From assembly GCA_043228905.1 (NCBI GenBank), contig JBHGNT010000006.1, positions 558,001 through 622,000 on the forward strand: a stretch of 64,000 bases of DNA, given 5' to 3'. Source of the DNA: Azolla caroliniana. Taxonomy: Eukaryota; Polypodiophyta. The notes below the pieces were generated by a model. It was given only the letters and a program-made list of their open reading frames with translations, had not been told where the DNA came from and did no database searches. Positions 24,506-37,840 of the stretch are shown here, piece after piece. The position numbers and the translations under genes are program-made. Position 1 is the stretch's first letter; each line of letters begins with the position of its first letter.

Positions 24506-27500
24506 TTAATTGCATTTGAATCCATGACAGATAGAGAGCCAGATGATGAGACCGAGAATGATCAAAATGGCAACCACAACTAATTTTACTTTCATATTTT
24601 GGAGCCACATCTTTTTCCTGAGCTGCTTACCTTGCTTCTGAAAATTGTCAGCCTAGAAAAAAAAATCACAACAGAATTTAAATCATGTATTTCAATGGTT
24701 CTTTAATATGTTGGAGCTGTTTAAAGAGATTTACTTGGAAACGAAGATTTTCAGTCTTGTCAACCAATAGCTCTATTTTCTCTCCTCTATCAAGAACCTG
24801 CATCAATTAAAGAGCATGCATAAGTGGAAGAGAAGATGAATATCTCGTCATTGAATGAACATTTTAAATAAGAATCAGTTTACAACACCTCTTATTACCA
24901 AAAGGATCAAATATTACACTAATCCACTCTTTAGGACAAAGGGGCAAATGCAATGCGTACCAAATGTTCCAGGAAAAATGGATATCCCAAATAGATGCCC
25001 AAAAAATGGCATTCATGCACATTTAAAATTTGAGAATTGTGGATCAAGCCAACCAGAATGCATGTGAATGCACCATGGTAATAGTTTTAATAAGGTACAC
25101 GATAGTATGTAATATTATGTCGGCAGACGCCAACCTTCAGGTGGAATCTTCTTGCTCCTCATTTAAGTCTGTCTGTTTCACTGCTTCTTGGGCACTACTA
25201 GTTGGTGGCCACTACAGTTCCCCTGCTTTTGGGCATGAAGATATCTATGCTCTTTTGATTGAACAGTCCAATTACAAGCATATTCCCCATTAAGAAATAA
25301 TTAAATATCCACAGGCAGGTCACAATTTTTAATTTGCAGGGGGAATTAGAGGAGTGTATTTGACTAGCATTTGTCATGCTTAACTAGGCTTACACACATT
25401 TGGTTACGCTGTCCCCTTAAGCTCACCCCAGCCCATTTTGAAGGACACTTCCTCTACGTTTAACACCAAAAATCTTTGCAGCACCATTTATCAATGGAAC
25501 CTCCCCGTATTGCTATAGAGAAGCTCATGTCACAATCTATGCAAAAGTATGTAATACAATATATGTATCAACCAGCTTTCAAGTGGTATCTTTTGGCCTC
25601 TGATCAGTAAGAGGGTTCAAGTTTTCAGACATGTTTGAAATAGGTATACTGGAAGTTTCTTGCAGTGAGTACATTTTTTCGCATTTGAAGTACCAATAAG
25701 TCCCCCAAGATCCACCAAAAAAATTCTGAATCCATGGTTAATGGGTCAGATTATAAAGCCGTAGTAGAAGATGATCATAAAAAATATCATTTCCACAACT
25801 GTTGTGAAGGAGCTAACCATGTCATTTTTCTGTCTTGTTGAAAGAGTTTACTTGATAAAATACAGATCTGAGTGTTTCACAATAACTGAGAGCCTGAGTG
25901 TGCACATAAAAATACTAAAAAATTTGCATGATGTGGCATGAACTTGTGGAGCAAGTGCATTATCTATGCCTCCTATCCTGTAGTCATATTGTCGGAGGTA
26001 GGAAATTTGTTAAATCTGTAGGAATTTGCTTGATGTATAGACGTTTATTGCTTCCTATCAGAATCATGTCTTTAATAGCCATCGTTTTTCTAATCATAAT
26101 TTCCATGAAGAAATCAATGGTTGCCATTGTGTGGGTTGGATATTAGGTTGCAGGGCAACGCAATAATATCCTGGTGCCATTTTGAATCTGTCCTCATCAG
26201 CCAGATGAAATTATATATTTCTATGGTTTCCCATCTTTCCAAAATTAGCTTCTAAAAGAAAATTAGGGCAATACTGTTTGGACTATGGTAGATTCTGTTG
26301 AGTCATATGCTCAACTTCATCCCATGAGCATACATGGAAGGTGATTCTGAAATTACATTCTTAAAAGAAAATCAAGGAAAGACTATTTAGATGATATTAG
26401 ACTTAATATTGTGTTTAATCATATGCCCAACTTCATTTGAATATGCATGGATGGTGATGGTGATATAACCATAAGTTAACAAATATGTTATCACAACTTT
26501 TAAGGATTTATATGTGCGGTTTTTCATCATGAAAATGCTGAGATTGTGAGGATCTAATGCATGTATTTTAAATGGATTTCCTTCTGTTTTATCAGTTCAA
26601 ATTTGTCCAATCATGATAAGATTTCAGAGAGCTTTAGTCAAAAAGCAAATACCTCAAAATTAGGACGTAGATAAGTGGAGGCAAGGTACAGAGAGAAGAC
26701 AAGTGGAACTCTAAGTGAATGTTACAAAATAATGGGACCGTGATCGTGAATGGAACTCTAAGTCATTTCTGATAGAGCAATGGCGACCCCTCAATGCAGG
26801 GGAATCATCACCTTGCGACACGTCCAGCAAGACACTGCTCTGCACAAAGATAACTTGGGATAGCAAAAGCACATCTCAGCTCTCCCTAAATTTCAGGTGC
26901 CTGTGGTTGCAGTTCCAAAGTAATGGAGCTGTGAATTTCAAAATATTAGAACACAGAGTAGGTTTGAGTGTGATCCAAAAGAAGCTTAAAAGTCATTTCT
27001 GATAGACCAATGGCAATCTCTCAATGCCGGGCATCCTCACCCAGTGACATCCATCATGATGCTTCTCTGCAAAAAGACATCTTGCGATACGTTTAGGTGC
27101 CTATGGTTGAGGTTCCATGGTAACACATTGGCATCAAGTGATGATTCTTTCTTCTTTTAAAGCATTATTTTTGGCGCTTAACATGACTACCTGCATTCTC
27201 TGCAGGTCACATTCCCTAGATTTCCCTGCACCGGCATCCAAGAGGCCTGCGCTATCAATCTCCTCAACAGATGTTTACTATACATTGCAACCATTCTTAA
27301 GACTCCTCTATCCATTTCAGTCTCCTCTATTGATACATCTCTGTACTGTATATCTCATCCCCATTGCGTCAAGCAATGGAGAGGATATATGCATTCCCGT
27401 AGATATTTAAGAAGATCAGTTTGATATTGATGGTAAAAGCAACATGTATGGTACGATGAAGAGAGATCTATGGGCCTAATTGACTAGAATTTAATATTAA

Positions 27501-30500
27501 AGGCTTCTCAACAAATATTAGAAATACAGAATCCATTGAATTTCAGTGGTCTTATTTTCAGGCTTTAATTGGGGATTGGAGTTTATCTGTCAAATTTCAA
27601 TCATCAGAAATGTTTAATAGTCAAATTAATACTAAATTACTTTGGTTCTAAATAGAACTAAGAAATCTGCCTTTAATATCCAAAGTTTTATATCAAGAAA
27701 TCAATGTAATCTGTTTATGATATGTTTTATCTTGTCAAATATTTTGAATGTTGTATATTTCAAAACTTAACCAAAGATTTTCTTAGCATTCAATACCAAG
27801 CCAAATTTATGTTTAATAACAATTTCCCCATAGTGACAACTCTCTTCTATCTGTAAGAATTTTAAGTTCTAACAGGATTATATCTGTTCATTTTTTATTT
27901 TTCATTCACTTCAGGAGTCTTGATGGTTATCTCATGATCTCAGAATTAATCACGCACATACATGGACATCCTTAAGTATATATACTTACATACACATATA
28001 CATGTAAGAAGAAACAATAAAAAATTTGAACTCACTTTCTCAATATTCTCCATCATAATGCCTTTAACTTCGGAGACTTGAGCCTTTACTTTGGCCATTT
28101 TATCCATCTCCTCTGGGTGATCAATACAGTACTGCATATGGTCCTTCAATTTAGGCCTGGCAAAGTGTACAGAGGAACTATTGAGAAAGAGATTCTAATG
28201 GAGAAACAACTGGTAAAATGCAAATTAAAAGATTTCCATACCCAAACTCCCTGTCAAGGCTATGTGCAACTGCAGTGTCTGCTTTTCCACCCCCAAATCT
28301 TCGTTTAAAATCATCCTTGACACGTTCTAAGAAGGCAAAGGGTATCTGTCTGCCTACTGCTTCATCAGCAACCACTAGGTAGGCTGCAAGTAGAAACATC
28401 CCAATTATTTACTTGAAAATAAAATCTGCATCAGCTAAAAAGTCTCTCCAATATACAAACACAGCAGTACACTACTAGTGTGGAAACTCCTGCAGCTGCT
28501 AAATAATGTGCTTCCACTACAATTTACAGGTAAGAGTGTTTATTATATATAATATAGGTGTGCAAATATACACATATTAGGATACATAATTTAGAATAAA
28601 TTGGAGGTCTCAGAAGCATCCATGACATAGAAAAGAAATACTCAAAATGTCAACCAAACCTGCACTTTTCAAGTCAACGAGGAACTCAGATTATTGCATC
28701 TAGCTATCAATTATTTTTCATCCTGGACATCGAATCTTTTGCCATATCAGTTCATGCAATATGACTTCAGAAATCTGATTCACACTCCTTGGCATTGTTT
28801 ACCATCTCATACAAATGCAGACTGCAGAAACAAAAAGTAGCCTCACGGATCTAGTTTTCTATGGAGCATGATCTGTTAGAGTTTCCTCCTCTATTCACAG
28901 AATTGCACCTACATTTTGAATTACTGAAAACTAGAAAGTTGAGATCGTATAAGAATGGGAAAATGAACAAAGAATCACAAATGTGAATAATATAAATCTA
29001 TTTAGTCAAGTGGAAATGAGGTACTTGAAAATCTAGTTGTGCAGACAGAAAACTAAAAATGAAGTACTTGTAGGTCTACTGTGTGACCAGAAAGCTAGAT
29101 GTAAGGAGTTCCTATACACTAATACGTTCCAACAATGAGAGGTTTGGTTCATTAACAAATTTCTCCCAACATATTGTAGCATCAAGAGCGTTGACCTCAT
29201 TGTAAATATATTTTGCATAGAGGGATATTATTATTAAGTGTGGGCAACTCATCTGGAACACAAACCCTAAAACTTGAAAAATGATTATGCAGTTTACTAA
29301 TAACATATAGACCACATCCTATGGCATTCCTACTCATGTCATAATCCATTAGGGGAATCTTTTATATCATAATCCATATACATTATGAAGTTTTATCCCC
29401 TTAGCATAGCTACATATTAAAATATGTACAGACAGATAAAATCAAATTGAAAATGGCCAATCTAGATCATTTTTCTATAGATGGCAGGGTGCCAAAAATT
29501 TATAAATTCCATCATCCGAACTTGGCAAAGCTATTATTACAATTTTCAGTCAATAACTGGACTCTGCTTGGTAAAAACAATAGAGCTATTACAGGAAATA
29601 TCATGATTCATAAGCAGCTCTATCATTACATTTTCTCGTAAACATTACAGCCAGCACAGAGAAGATACATTTTCTGGGAAAAATGTAAGTTCCACCATAG
29701 ATAAGATCAATTATACACTATGTGAATGTCTTCTGTTTCCATTCCAATATATTTAGTCCTTAGAAGTCCCTACATTTTACATGATTCTATATTAATATAG
29801 ATGAGAAGTCTCAAATGTGAGACAACTGGAGTGCCCAATCTCCAATCTTGATGGTTTCCAATTTGAGTTTGTATACATTGCAGTAGATAGGTGGAAAACA
29901 ATTATTAACTAATCTCATTTCATTTCTATATATTTAGTTGCAATATCGAGATTTTGCATGGTCCTCCGCAATACCTGGAGTGAATCTACGCTTGAGATAA
30001 TCAGAAGGTCTAATCCAGATAGATTCAAATATGCATTTCTCTATTATTCGAGAATGACAAATATTAATTCTAAGCTTTATCTCCACATGGTGAATACCAA
30101 ACTCCTTTACGAAAGAAACCTAAAGAAAGCCATAGACCCTTATTATAGCAAGTTCCCTCTTATATTTCTGATATTTAATTAGAATTTTGATTAATTTGGT
30201 AGCTTTACATTATTCTGTACAACAATGATACCAACACAACCAAGCAGAAAACGGTATTTCAGTTTACAAACTACCTGAGAACATTTTTCATCCCAATTAC
30301 CATATACCTTAGCCATCAAAGTCTCTACACATTGACTCTATATTGATAAAGACAAAAAAAAAATTAAAAATGAGCCAGCCAGAATGCCCAGTCTAGATTT
30401 TCAATATTAACGATGATAAAAGATGAATATATTCATAGTCTACGCAAAAAACAACATTACAGAATTATGGCGTAGCAGTTTCCAACTTGGCTTTATCTAC

Positions 30501-31299
30501 ATCAAAATAGGCATGATTCATCGAAGTCTTCATCTTTACAAACTAGAGCTACAATTCTTGGTAAATATTGATCTTTTTTAAGAGAAGAAACATTATGTGA
30601 ATCACAGATAAGGAACAGAAGAAAGAGATGGAGGTACTTAAAGCCACCTTCAACAAGATAGTAGAACAGAATTAAGGGAGATTTCAATGATACACAACCT
30701 GAATGTCTTTAATCTCAACCATATATTTAGCCATTAAATGCCTTCGTTTTCGACAATTACATGCAAATTCGTATAACAATTTTCATCTAGAGACAGCCAA
30801 AATTGTCCAAACTGCATGTTCTTCTATATATTCAAGAGATAAAAATTCTAAACAGACTATTGTCATACAAACCGAGATAGTTTCTGTATTCACGATTATA
30901 AAAACAAATCAATATCCCTCTCATCAAAAAAATTATATTCACAAAAAAGCCATTGCAGATTCTGTTCGTAACGAACTCTTTTTTTGACAAAGAAAAGTTA
31001 TGCCGACATCACAGACAAATGTCCAGATCGGACTACAATAAAGACAATGAGAGCGATATTGATAGAAAGAGAGATCAGAATAAAGAAAAGAACTAGATAG
31101 AGCACTTACTGAAACCATCTTCAACCAGATAATTAAAAGTGTGCTGATCGCAGGTGTACGTGAACTTGTTGTTGTTGGGGGGGAGCTTCTGGAGGCACTG
31201 TGCAGCGATGGTGCTGAAGTTCCCTGTGAAATGAGAGAACTCGGCGAGCACGACACTGCCACGGGCCACGAAACTGTAGATCAACGACTGCTGGCCCAT
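24506..31299 (-). CDS. VAMP72: VAMP72-type longin R-SNARE (vesicle-associated membrane protein)
   Basis: R-SNARE for secretory-vesicle fusion at the plasma membrane or cell plate (family knowledge). Five exons on the minus strand: 31299-31110, 28383-28242, 28156-28036, 24797-24735 and 24652-24506. They total 663 nt, 220 aa, the usual length for VAMP721-726. The start [20 protein letters not shown] opens a longin domain (about 1-120). The SNARE motif contains [20 protein letters not shown] with the zero-layer Arg in LDRGEK. A basic stretch ([11 protein letters not shown]) precedes a single C-terminal membrane anchor ([20 protein letters not shown]) and the tail CHGFKCN. The acidic insert typical of VAMP727 is absent. 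All introns are GT-AG; introns 1 (2.7 kb) and 3 (3.2 kb) are long. The linker [14 protein letters not shown] differs from the common AQDFR text. Which VAMP72 member it is cannot be decided. Confidence 0.95.
24798..28035 (-). other. VAMP72 intron 3
   Basis: 3.2-kb GT-AG intron. It contains a diverged duplicated block (about 26761-26920 and 26991-27120, offset 230 bp, sharing AGTCATTTCTGATAG and later GGTGCCT...GGTTG...GTTCCA). Open frames here have no recognisable domain. Confidence 0.7.
28384..31109 (-). other. VAMP72 intron 1
   Basis: 2.7-kb AT-rich intron between the first two coding exons. Several short stretches resemble each other, but I see no clear transposon or embedded gene. Confidence 0.7.
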
Positions 31300-31412
31300 T
31301 GTTATGTATACTTTCTTCCGTCTTCCTGGAAGCTCCTCTGTCGCAAGATCTGCTTCTTCCGCTTATTCGATCGCACGAGATCTGAGACTTTTTCGGTCAC
31401 AAGACCTGATGC

Positions 31413-31422
31413 TTCTTCTTCT

Positions 31423-31453
<31 letters not shown>

Positions 31454-31454
31454 G
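31413..31454 (-). repeat. (CTT)n(CGT)n trinucleotide repeat in VAMP72 leader or promoter
   Basis: On the gene's strand this reads (ACG)n followed by (AAG)n, about 115-155 nt upstream of the VAMP72 ATG. If the leader extends this far it lies in the 5'UTR, inside an upstream frame (31397-31654) that would encode a poly-Thr run. Confidence 0.85.
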
Positions 31455-31499
31455 TATTTATTTCTGTTTCCTCTGATTAACCCTAAACCAGAGTGCCGG

Positions 31500-33880
31500 T
31501 CCTCCTCGCGTGTTCCCCTCCTCCGTTTTCGTAATTCGAACACAGAGAAGTTAAAGAAAAGGCAACAAGTCCTCCTTAATAATAATAATAATAAATTATA
31601 ATGATGTTGATCATACCTCCCTTTCCTTTCCTTTCCTTCATTGATTGTATGCACACACGGAGCGATTATGTTGGCTTCACTTTTGCCCGTCCACCCCTAT
31701 TCTTTCATTCTTTTCTTTCATTTTTACGTGCATCTTCAATCGATGAACAAGTAAGGAAGGAAGCGGCCACACACATCTCCTCGACGACACTCACTCACCT
31801 CACCGCCTTCTCCTCCTATTTCTCTGATTTCCTCTTCTAGGCAAGTTCCTCATGAATATCACGGAGTAAAAGAGCGCCCTCAACATCTCGGGCTTCGGCA
31901 TTGATATCCTATGGTTACTTAGTATTGCCTTCATCTTCTTGCAAAAACAAATTGCATGGGAGAGTTCATATCCTTCTTCTCATCCTATTCGAGGAATTAG
32001 GGTCAACCCCAACAACACTTTTTGTTGTGAACACACTCATCTAAGAAGGTGTGTGAAGGTCAAGCCTTGTCATGGGTGTAATGGAATATGTACATCCTTT
32101 GTATGGAATGGAGTGTTTACAAGCCTCATATCCCACTCATGCTACCATCGTCGTGATCACTGATAATTTGGTTTATATAACTCCATGAGAATGCATTATA
32201 TAAACCAATCCTCCCTTCCCCATAACAGTCAACAACGGTTCGGTTTGAACCACAAACCGAACCGCGAAATTGCGGCCTAACAATTTAAATAGTTCAGTTC
32301 GGTTTAAGTTCAAGTTTTTTTTAACGGTTCGGTTCAGTTTCAACAGTTAGAAACTTCGGTTTAAACTATTTAATGGTTTTAAATTTTTATTTTTAAATTT
32401 TTTAAAAAATATGCTCCATTGGTATTAAAATTAACAATGCCAAAGGCAATATACAAATAGTACATAATAGTTTCCACTCCACAAGTACATATACATCATC
32501 AAAGAAAGGACCAACTATAAGTGATGGCATTTGGCAAGATAAGGTTAATTATAATCCATGAAAACAACTCTCAGCCTTTGCCAATAACACCTTTGATACG
32601 ACAAGCTAGGATACCACCCAAAAAAGGGGGATAGAATCGGGGACCCTACTATCAATCTCCAACATGTGAAAACAATTAATGATACATCGAAATATCCATG
32701 TTCTATAAGCCTTATCAACATCACATTCCATGAGACCACATTCCTAGTCTCTAAAAAACTTCATGTTGCTAGGACCACATTCCTCAAGAGTTTTGAATCT
32801 TGCTACTCAAAGTCAATAAGCTTGTGCCTCTCTACCTTTGCTGAAACCTCTTATTATTTTTTCCCTCCTCAAAAACAGAGAATGCATGCCTAGTAGGAAA
32901 TTACCTTCCACCAAATCCTACCCTGGGGAAGAGCCATATTCATCTAGGGAGAATGGTTGCATGATTGACGTTGTTTCTATTTGAATTATGATGACAAGCA
33001 ACTAGGACAAAGTAGGGATTTGAAAGAATTCCAAAGAGAATGGGAAAGATGGTAATTGATCACCTTTACACACGTTGCCTCATAGACTTGATAGTGTATG
33101 TATTATTTAAATTTCCACTTATTTTCTTAGTTGTCATTAACAAAGGGAATTTTGAATTCTCAAAATTATAAAATTGTTGACTTATCACAATCTCATTCCA
33201 TTTCAAAATCTTAACATTTCTAAGATTCTATTCAAATTCTAGAAAATGTTGATGTGATAAGATTTAATTGGCAATCGAAATTTTGAAACAAAATGTTTAT
33301 TTGTACTAAAATTCGGTAATTGTTGATGGAAAAGGTTTTGAAACACAAACCCAAATGTATGCGCATTAGGGAATTCCAAGAGGGAAGCCCATTTCTGATT
33401 GTGATAGGCAATTAGATATGTTTCAATTGTCAATTTTTTATTGAAATGTCTAAACTTAAAATTGATAGGCTCTTAACACAAACATTTTAGGCATTAAAGT
33501 TGGAAATGCCACTTCACAACTATTTCAATTCACAATGGTTGCCAAAGTTGGGCCTTATGTACCCTAAAATGTGAGTCAATTGACTATATAACCTCTTATG
33601 CTTGCGAGAAATTGATTATTCCATGATAGTCGTTGCCAAAGTTGGAACCCTATGTAAGCTAAATTTTTGTCTCAAGATGCAGTCACTTATGTAGTTAACA
33701 ACCATTTTGTTATAAGTTTAGAGTTAGGGTTAATGATTTGATGATGAATGGTAATGGTTAGCGATGATGGATTGACGAGGAATGTAGATGGTGATGGAGA
33801 TGATGAGTATTGCGGGGTAATAGCATGATTGCAATGCGCATTGAGAAGCACTGCGAGGTGTGTTAGGATGATGTTGAGAA
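31500..33880. other. VAMP72 upstream region and intergenic DNA
   Basis: Holds an (AAT)n tract at 31577-31592, a CCTTT-rich tract at 31619-31638 and an AACCGAACC-type repeat at 32230-32390. No coding domain is recognised. Confidence 0.5.
32230..32390. repeat. AACCGAACC/GGTTCGGTTT repeat
   Basis: Clustered GGTTCGGTTT and CAAACCGAACCGCG motifs in both orientations, giving dyad symmetry around 32250-32350. Related to the stretches at 1120-1680 and 19110-19220. Confidence 0.5.
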
Positions 33881-33899
33881 TCATTGCGGGGTGGGGGGT

Positions 33900-34080
33900 G
33901 GTGCCTAGAATGGCTCCACCCCCCCCCCCTCTCAAGGGGGTTCAACGTGAGAGAGAGAGATTAGAGAGATAAATCTTTTCCTTATTCATTCATTCATGCC
34001 CCATAAGGGGGTTAAATAGTACAAGAGAGGGTAGACACATAGGGGTGCAAGCCCCCTTGGCCATCCACACTAATCACTCA
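33900..34080. mobile_element. Possible LTR-retrotransposon end fragment
   Basis: A short C run, TTCAACGTGAGAGAGAGAG, then TTATTCATTCATTCATGCCC and GGGGGTTAAATAGTACAAGA recall Copia-type LTR ends. No partner LTR, primer-binding site or coding region is seen nearby. Confidence 0.25.
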
Positions 34081-34259
34081 CTCACACCTCTTCTTATCTG
34101 TCCACTCACACTGACACTTACATTTACACTCATAATCATATACATTACACATACATACAACAAGCAATGCCTTGTTTGCATCCTTTTTCTTTCATGCAAT
34201 TTCGGCAAAAAAACTATTTCCTCATGTTGCCATCATATGGCAACATGATAGAGGCTAGT

Positions 34260-35890
34260 ATTCACTACCTTGCCACAAATAATTAAGCTCGATTAGTCAT
34301 TCTAATTCTATAAGACAACCCAATCTCATGTTTCCATTCAAAAAGATGTATTATTTAACGCACATACAAAAATATCTAAACACCATGGAAATATAAGTTT
34401 TCATGTATACAGTAATACACAATGTCTTACAACCATAGAGCAAAAAAAGGCGTTTAATGTTCAAAGCTCATCGAAAAAATGTTCCCATAATTTTTATTGC
34501 ACACAGTCTAATCATGTTGCCTTAATCTTGTACAATTACAATTTAATGTAAGAGCCAACTTCCATCGTGGTTCTCTTTCTATCAAACGACTTTAAATATG
34601 CTCTTGTGAAAAGCCTTGATATTGTCTAGAACAATGTACTTGTATAGTGGATGTTGAAGACATCTATAACTTTGCAAGAATATTACATTTTGTATATTTT
34701 ATGTGGACCTTGACAATGATAATAGAAACATCTAAAAGTTTAATAGCATAGAGAGGAAATTATATATAAAGTTTTTAATTGGTATGTCAAATTTGTATTA
34801 AAAGGAAGGTGACAATAAAAAATGATGAGAATAGGATTGTTAGTGGGTAATAAGGCAAAATTAGCACTCAGAAATGAGCATGTAAAAAAGTTTGAACCGT
34901 TGCCCCTTGCTAATGGTTCACTTGAACAATTTTTTGCGAATCCTAAACTAATCTCCTATGATTAGATGCATAGGTTATCAAATATATATCAAACTTTGGG
35001 TTTTTCTTTACAAAGAGAGAAGGTTCATGATAAGTGACCATTGATAAGGAATATTGTACACGTGGAGGGAGTGGGGTTAGATGCACAAACTACCATATAG
35101 GAACAAACTCTTTCCATGTATGTATATTTACAATTAATCAATGCAAGAAACTTATAAGGAATTCTTTCTATATCAAGTTTACAATTATAGGTTTACCTTT
35201 CAAATAAAATTAAAAATGTTTTAGTTTTTAAATTTTGGTAAAACGATACTTAAGTTTGTAGTTAAAAGTATACAAATAATCGAAATTTTACATGTGATCT
35301 ATCTTCCATCAAATGAAAGGAGCAACATCATGGTGTGACTATTAATGTTCAAACTTCATACACCTCATGCACAACACTAATGGAGGTCTTTTAAAATGGG
35401 GAAAATATCAATCAAATAATGTACTATTCTTGTGACATAATGGATGCAATTGCTTGAAGAACATCTTTTTAGGTATTCATTGTTGTAATAACAAATTGCA
35501 TGATACTATGGCAAGTAAATTTATTTTCCCTAATCATATTCTTTCACCTTTAAAGATGTTAGCACACAACTTTCTTGTTTTGTGTTTCAATTTAGATATC
35601 ATAAAATTTAGGTAACCTCATCATGGCATTTGGTTTAAGATGTATGGTTTGTTCTAACTTCTTATGTAAGTTGAACAAGATTTCATGAAACAATACATAT
35701 AGCATGAGATAACAAATAACATATAGAGAAGGCATTGTAGTTCTAGGTTCATGTTATAGTGTTCACTTAAACATGGCACTTTCTAGTTGTAAGACACATA
35801 ATCATTTTTCAAAATTCTGATGGCAAAAAGAAAACCAATCTTCTTGGCATACCATTTGGGTGGATTAACATACAAAAAACATGTTTAGGA
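34260..35890. other. Intergenic region without recognisable features
   Basis: AT-rich sequence with only short open frames. I see no conserved domain, tRNA or clear repeat. Confidence 0.5.
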
Positions 35891-35929
35891 ATGATAATTC
35901 AACCCATTGATCAAAGAAACCTTGTGCAA

Positions 35930-36268
35930 TACGTGAAGAATAAGCCATGTCCACCATAGGTTACATTTTTTATTACTTTTGGCACAAGAAGAGATTAAAG
36001 ATGTTATTTGCAAAGTTCCATGTGTGAAGGGAAATGAAGTTGTTGCCACTCTAAAGAGCCAATACAATGGCATCACGGGCGGATCCAATGGACTCGAAAG
36101 ACAACAATTGCCCTTTATCCGACAATGGTCGTCCTCTCCCTTTGTTGAGTCAGTGAGCCTCCACATAATATGGAACTATCAAGTCCCTTACTCTTATTTG
36201 TATATAACATTCTCATTTGTAAAATTTTATAACTAATGGAAGGAGTGTTTTTTTGGAAAAAAAGAAGG
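35930..36268 (+). mobile_element. L1-type LINE ORF2 C-terminal remnant, copy 1
   Basis: Encodes a decayed segment (VVATLKSQYNGITGG...RQQLPFIRQWSSSPF) and ends with ACTAATGGAAGGAGTG, T-run, GGAAAAAAAG. A similar copy lies at 38760-39100 with the same ending. It is 5'-truncated, as is common for LINEs. Confidence 0.65.
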
Positions 36269-36277
36269 GGAGAAAAT

Positions 36278-36719
36278 TGTTGAGAATCAAGCTCAACATA
36301 GCACAACGTGTGAACACACCTTTTGAGAATCTATGATTACTCAAAGGTCAAGAGTCATACCACTACTCTCTACACATTAACTATGTATTCTATGACACAT
36401 AACTAATGAGTTACATATTCTCCATGACTATGAGTCTTCACATTCCCCAAGAGAGAGAGTGGTTGTTGTAAAGTTAATGAAGAGAGAGGGTGACTCTATA
36501 TAAAGCACCCTCCTCATACTTCATACTAAGTTGATTGTGACTCCTTATTATGCTACATTTTGTAATTTTTATTCTACTTGTGAAATATACACCTTCGTGA
36601 GTATTTTATTTCTCTTTTCTACCTATCTTGTGTTCTTTCATCTCTCCTCTAATTCCTCTCACACATACACATAACACACATCTCTTCCGCTACACAAGAA
36701 TCATACACGATTCTTTACA
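36278..36719 (+). mobile_element. Probable solo LTR
   Basis: 442 bp beginning TGTTGAGAATC and ending GATTCTTTACA (TG...CA with near-complementary ends). A TATA box (TATATAAAG at 36497-36505) is followed by a pyrimidine-rich downstream region, as in a Ty1/Copia or Gypsy LTR. The flanks AAAAT and AAAAC match at 4 of 5 positions, a possible 5-bp target duplication. No internal retroviral-type domain or second LTR is seen, hence solo. It lies directly behind the LINE remnant that ends at about 36268. Confidence 0.6.
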
Positions 36720-37033
36720 AAAACATAATGGCAATTTGGAGAATATGTACATTATTTGTGTGTATTACAGTCTTGGGGTCTATAGACAAAATCTCAAATA
36801 TAGAACACTAAGCACTTAATGCTTATGCCCTAATCATTGAAAACAATCCATAACAAACACAATCATTGAGTCAGTTCTCCTTACCTATCATGGGATGATA
36901 TGTTCCATGGTGATGGTACAAGTATTTTTGCTCGAGAAAAATAAATGCATGCTAGCCATAATGAATGCTTTTTTTTTTCCAAAAAAATAATGAATGGTTA
37001 TATGTATGACAAATATAAATTATTGATGAGGAT

Positions 37034-37840
37034 TTGACCGGCCACAACCGGTTATCATGTGCATCTTCTATTACTAATATGTCCCTTTCTGGATGCCTCT
37101 CTAGATCCAATCCGAATGTCGGTTCCAAATCCGGTCACTCTCTTCTTCCTCGGATCCAACTGATACGACTCGCTCTCCTCCATCCAAAACTGGTTCCTCA
37201 GATTCCAATCCGGCTCGTGCTCTCCTTCCCACATGGAAGGACCTGTTTCCTAACAATTACTTTACTTTTCCTACTTTTAAAATGAAAAAACAATGTCAAC
37301 ACATCCTATGGAACCTATGTATGAGAGATGAATCTGGTCAACTAATTGGATCAAGTAAGGGGTTTTCATGGGGATGCATTGCAGAAGGTCTAGGAAAGAG
37401 TATAGAGTGTTGGAGATGGTTAATGTCATTGCCAATACAAGATCAAGCCAACATACTCCATGGAAGCAGGGACGGATGGACTATGAGGTTTGAAATTATG
37501 AACGCTTTGTTGCTTAGGGAAGCTGCTAATGGAGAAGTGGATAGGCTACAAGGAGGAGAGCTCTTTGATCCCAAGAGGTAGGGAAACATCAAACATCATC
37601 AAAGGCCATGAATTATGAGACAATGAGACACCAACATTGAATATGGCAGTTCAAGTACTCACATATACTGGTCATAAATGGATTGTAGATCTTGATTCGA
37701 TCAAAGTACAACCAAAATGGCACATATGTACTCATGAAAACAAATGGTTACACAAGGTTAGTTGGGACCCTTTGCAATGGATGTGGGACAATCTTTATCT
37801 TGGTCAAGGAAGCAAAGCCATCCCTATCTTCCATTCATGA
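37034..37840 (+). pseudogene. Unidentified coding-like remnant, probably retroelement-derived
   Basis: Adjacent open segments on the plus strand: 37034-37285 (Ser/Pro-rich), 37282-37581 (Trp- and Cys-containing; begins MKKQCQHILWNLCMRDESG) and 37637-37840 (ends DPLQWMWDNLYLGQGSKAIP). The amino-acid texture is protein-like rather than random, but frames are short and interrupted. I do not recognise a family. LINE and LTR pieces lie on both sides. Confidence 0.3.
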
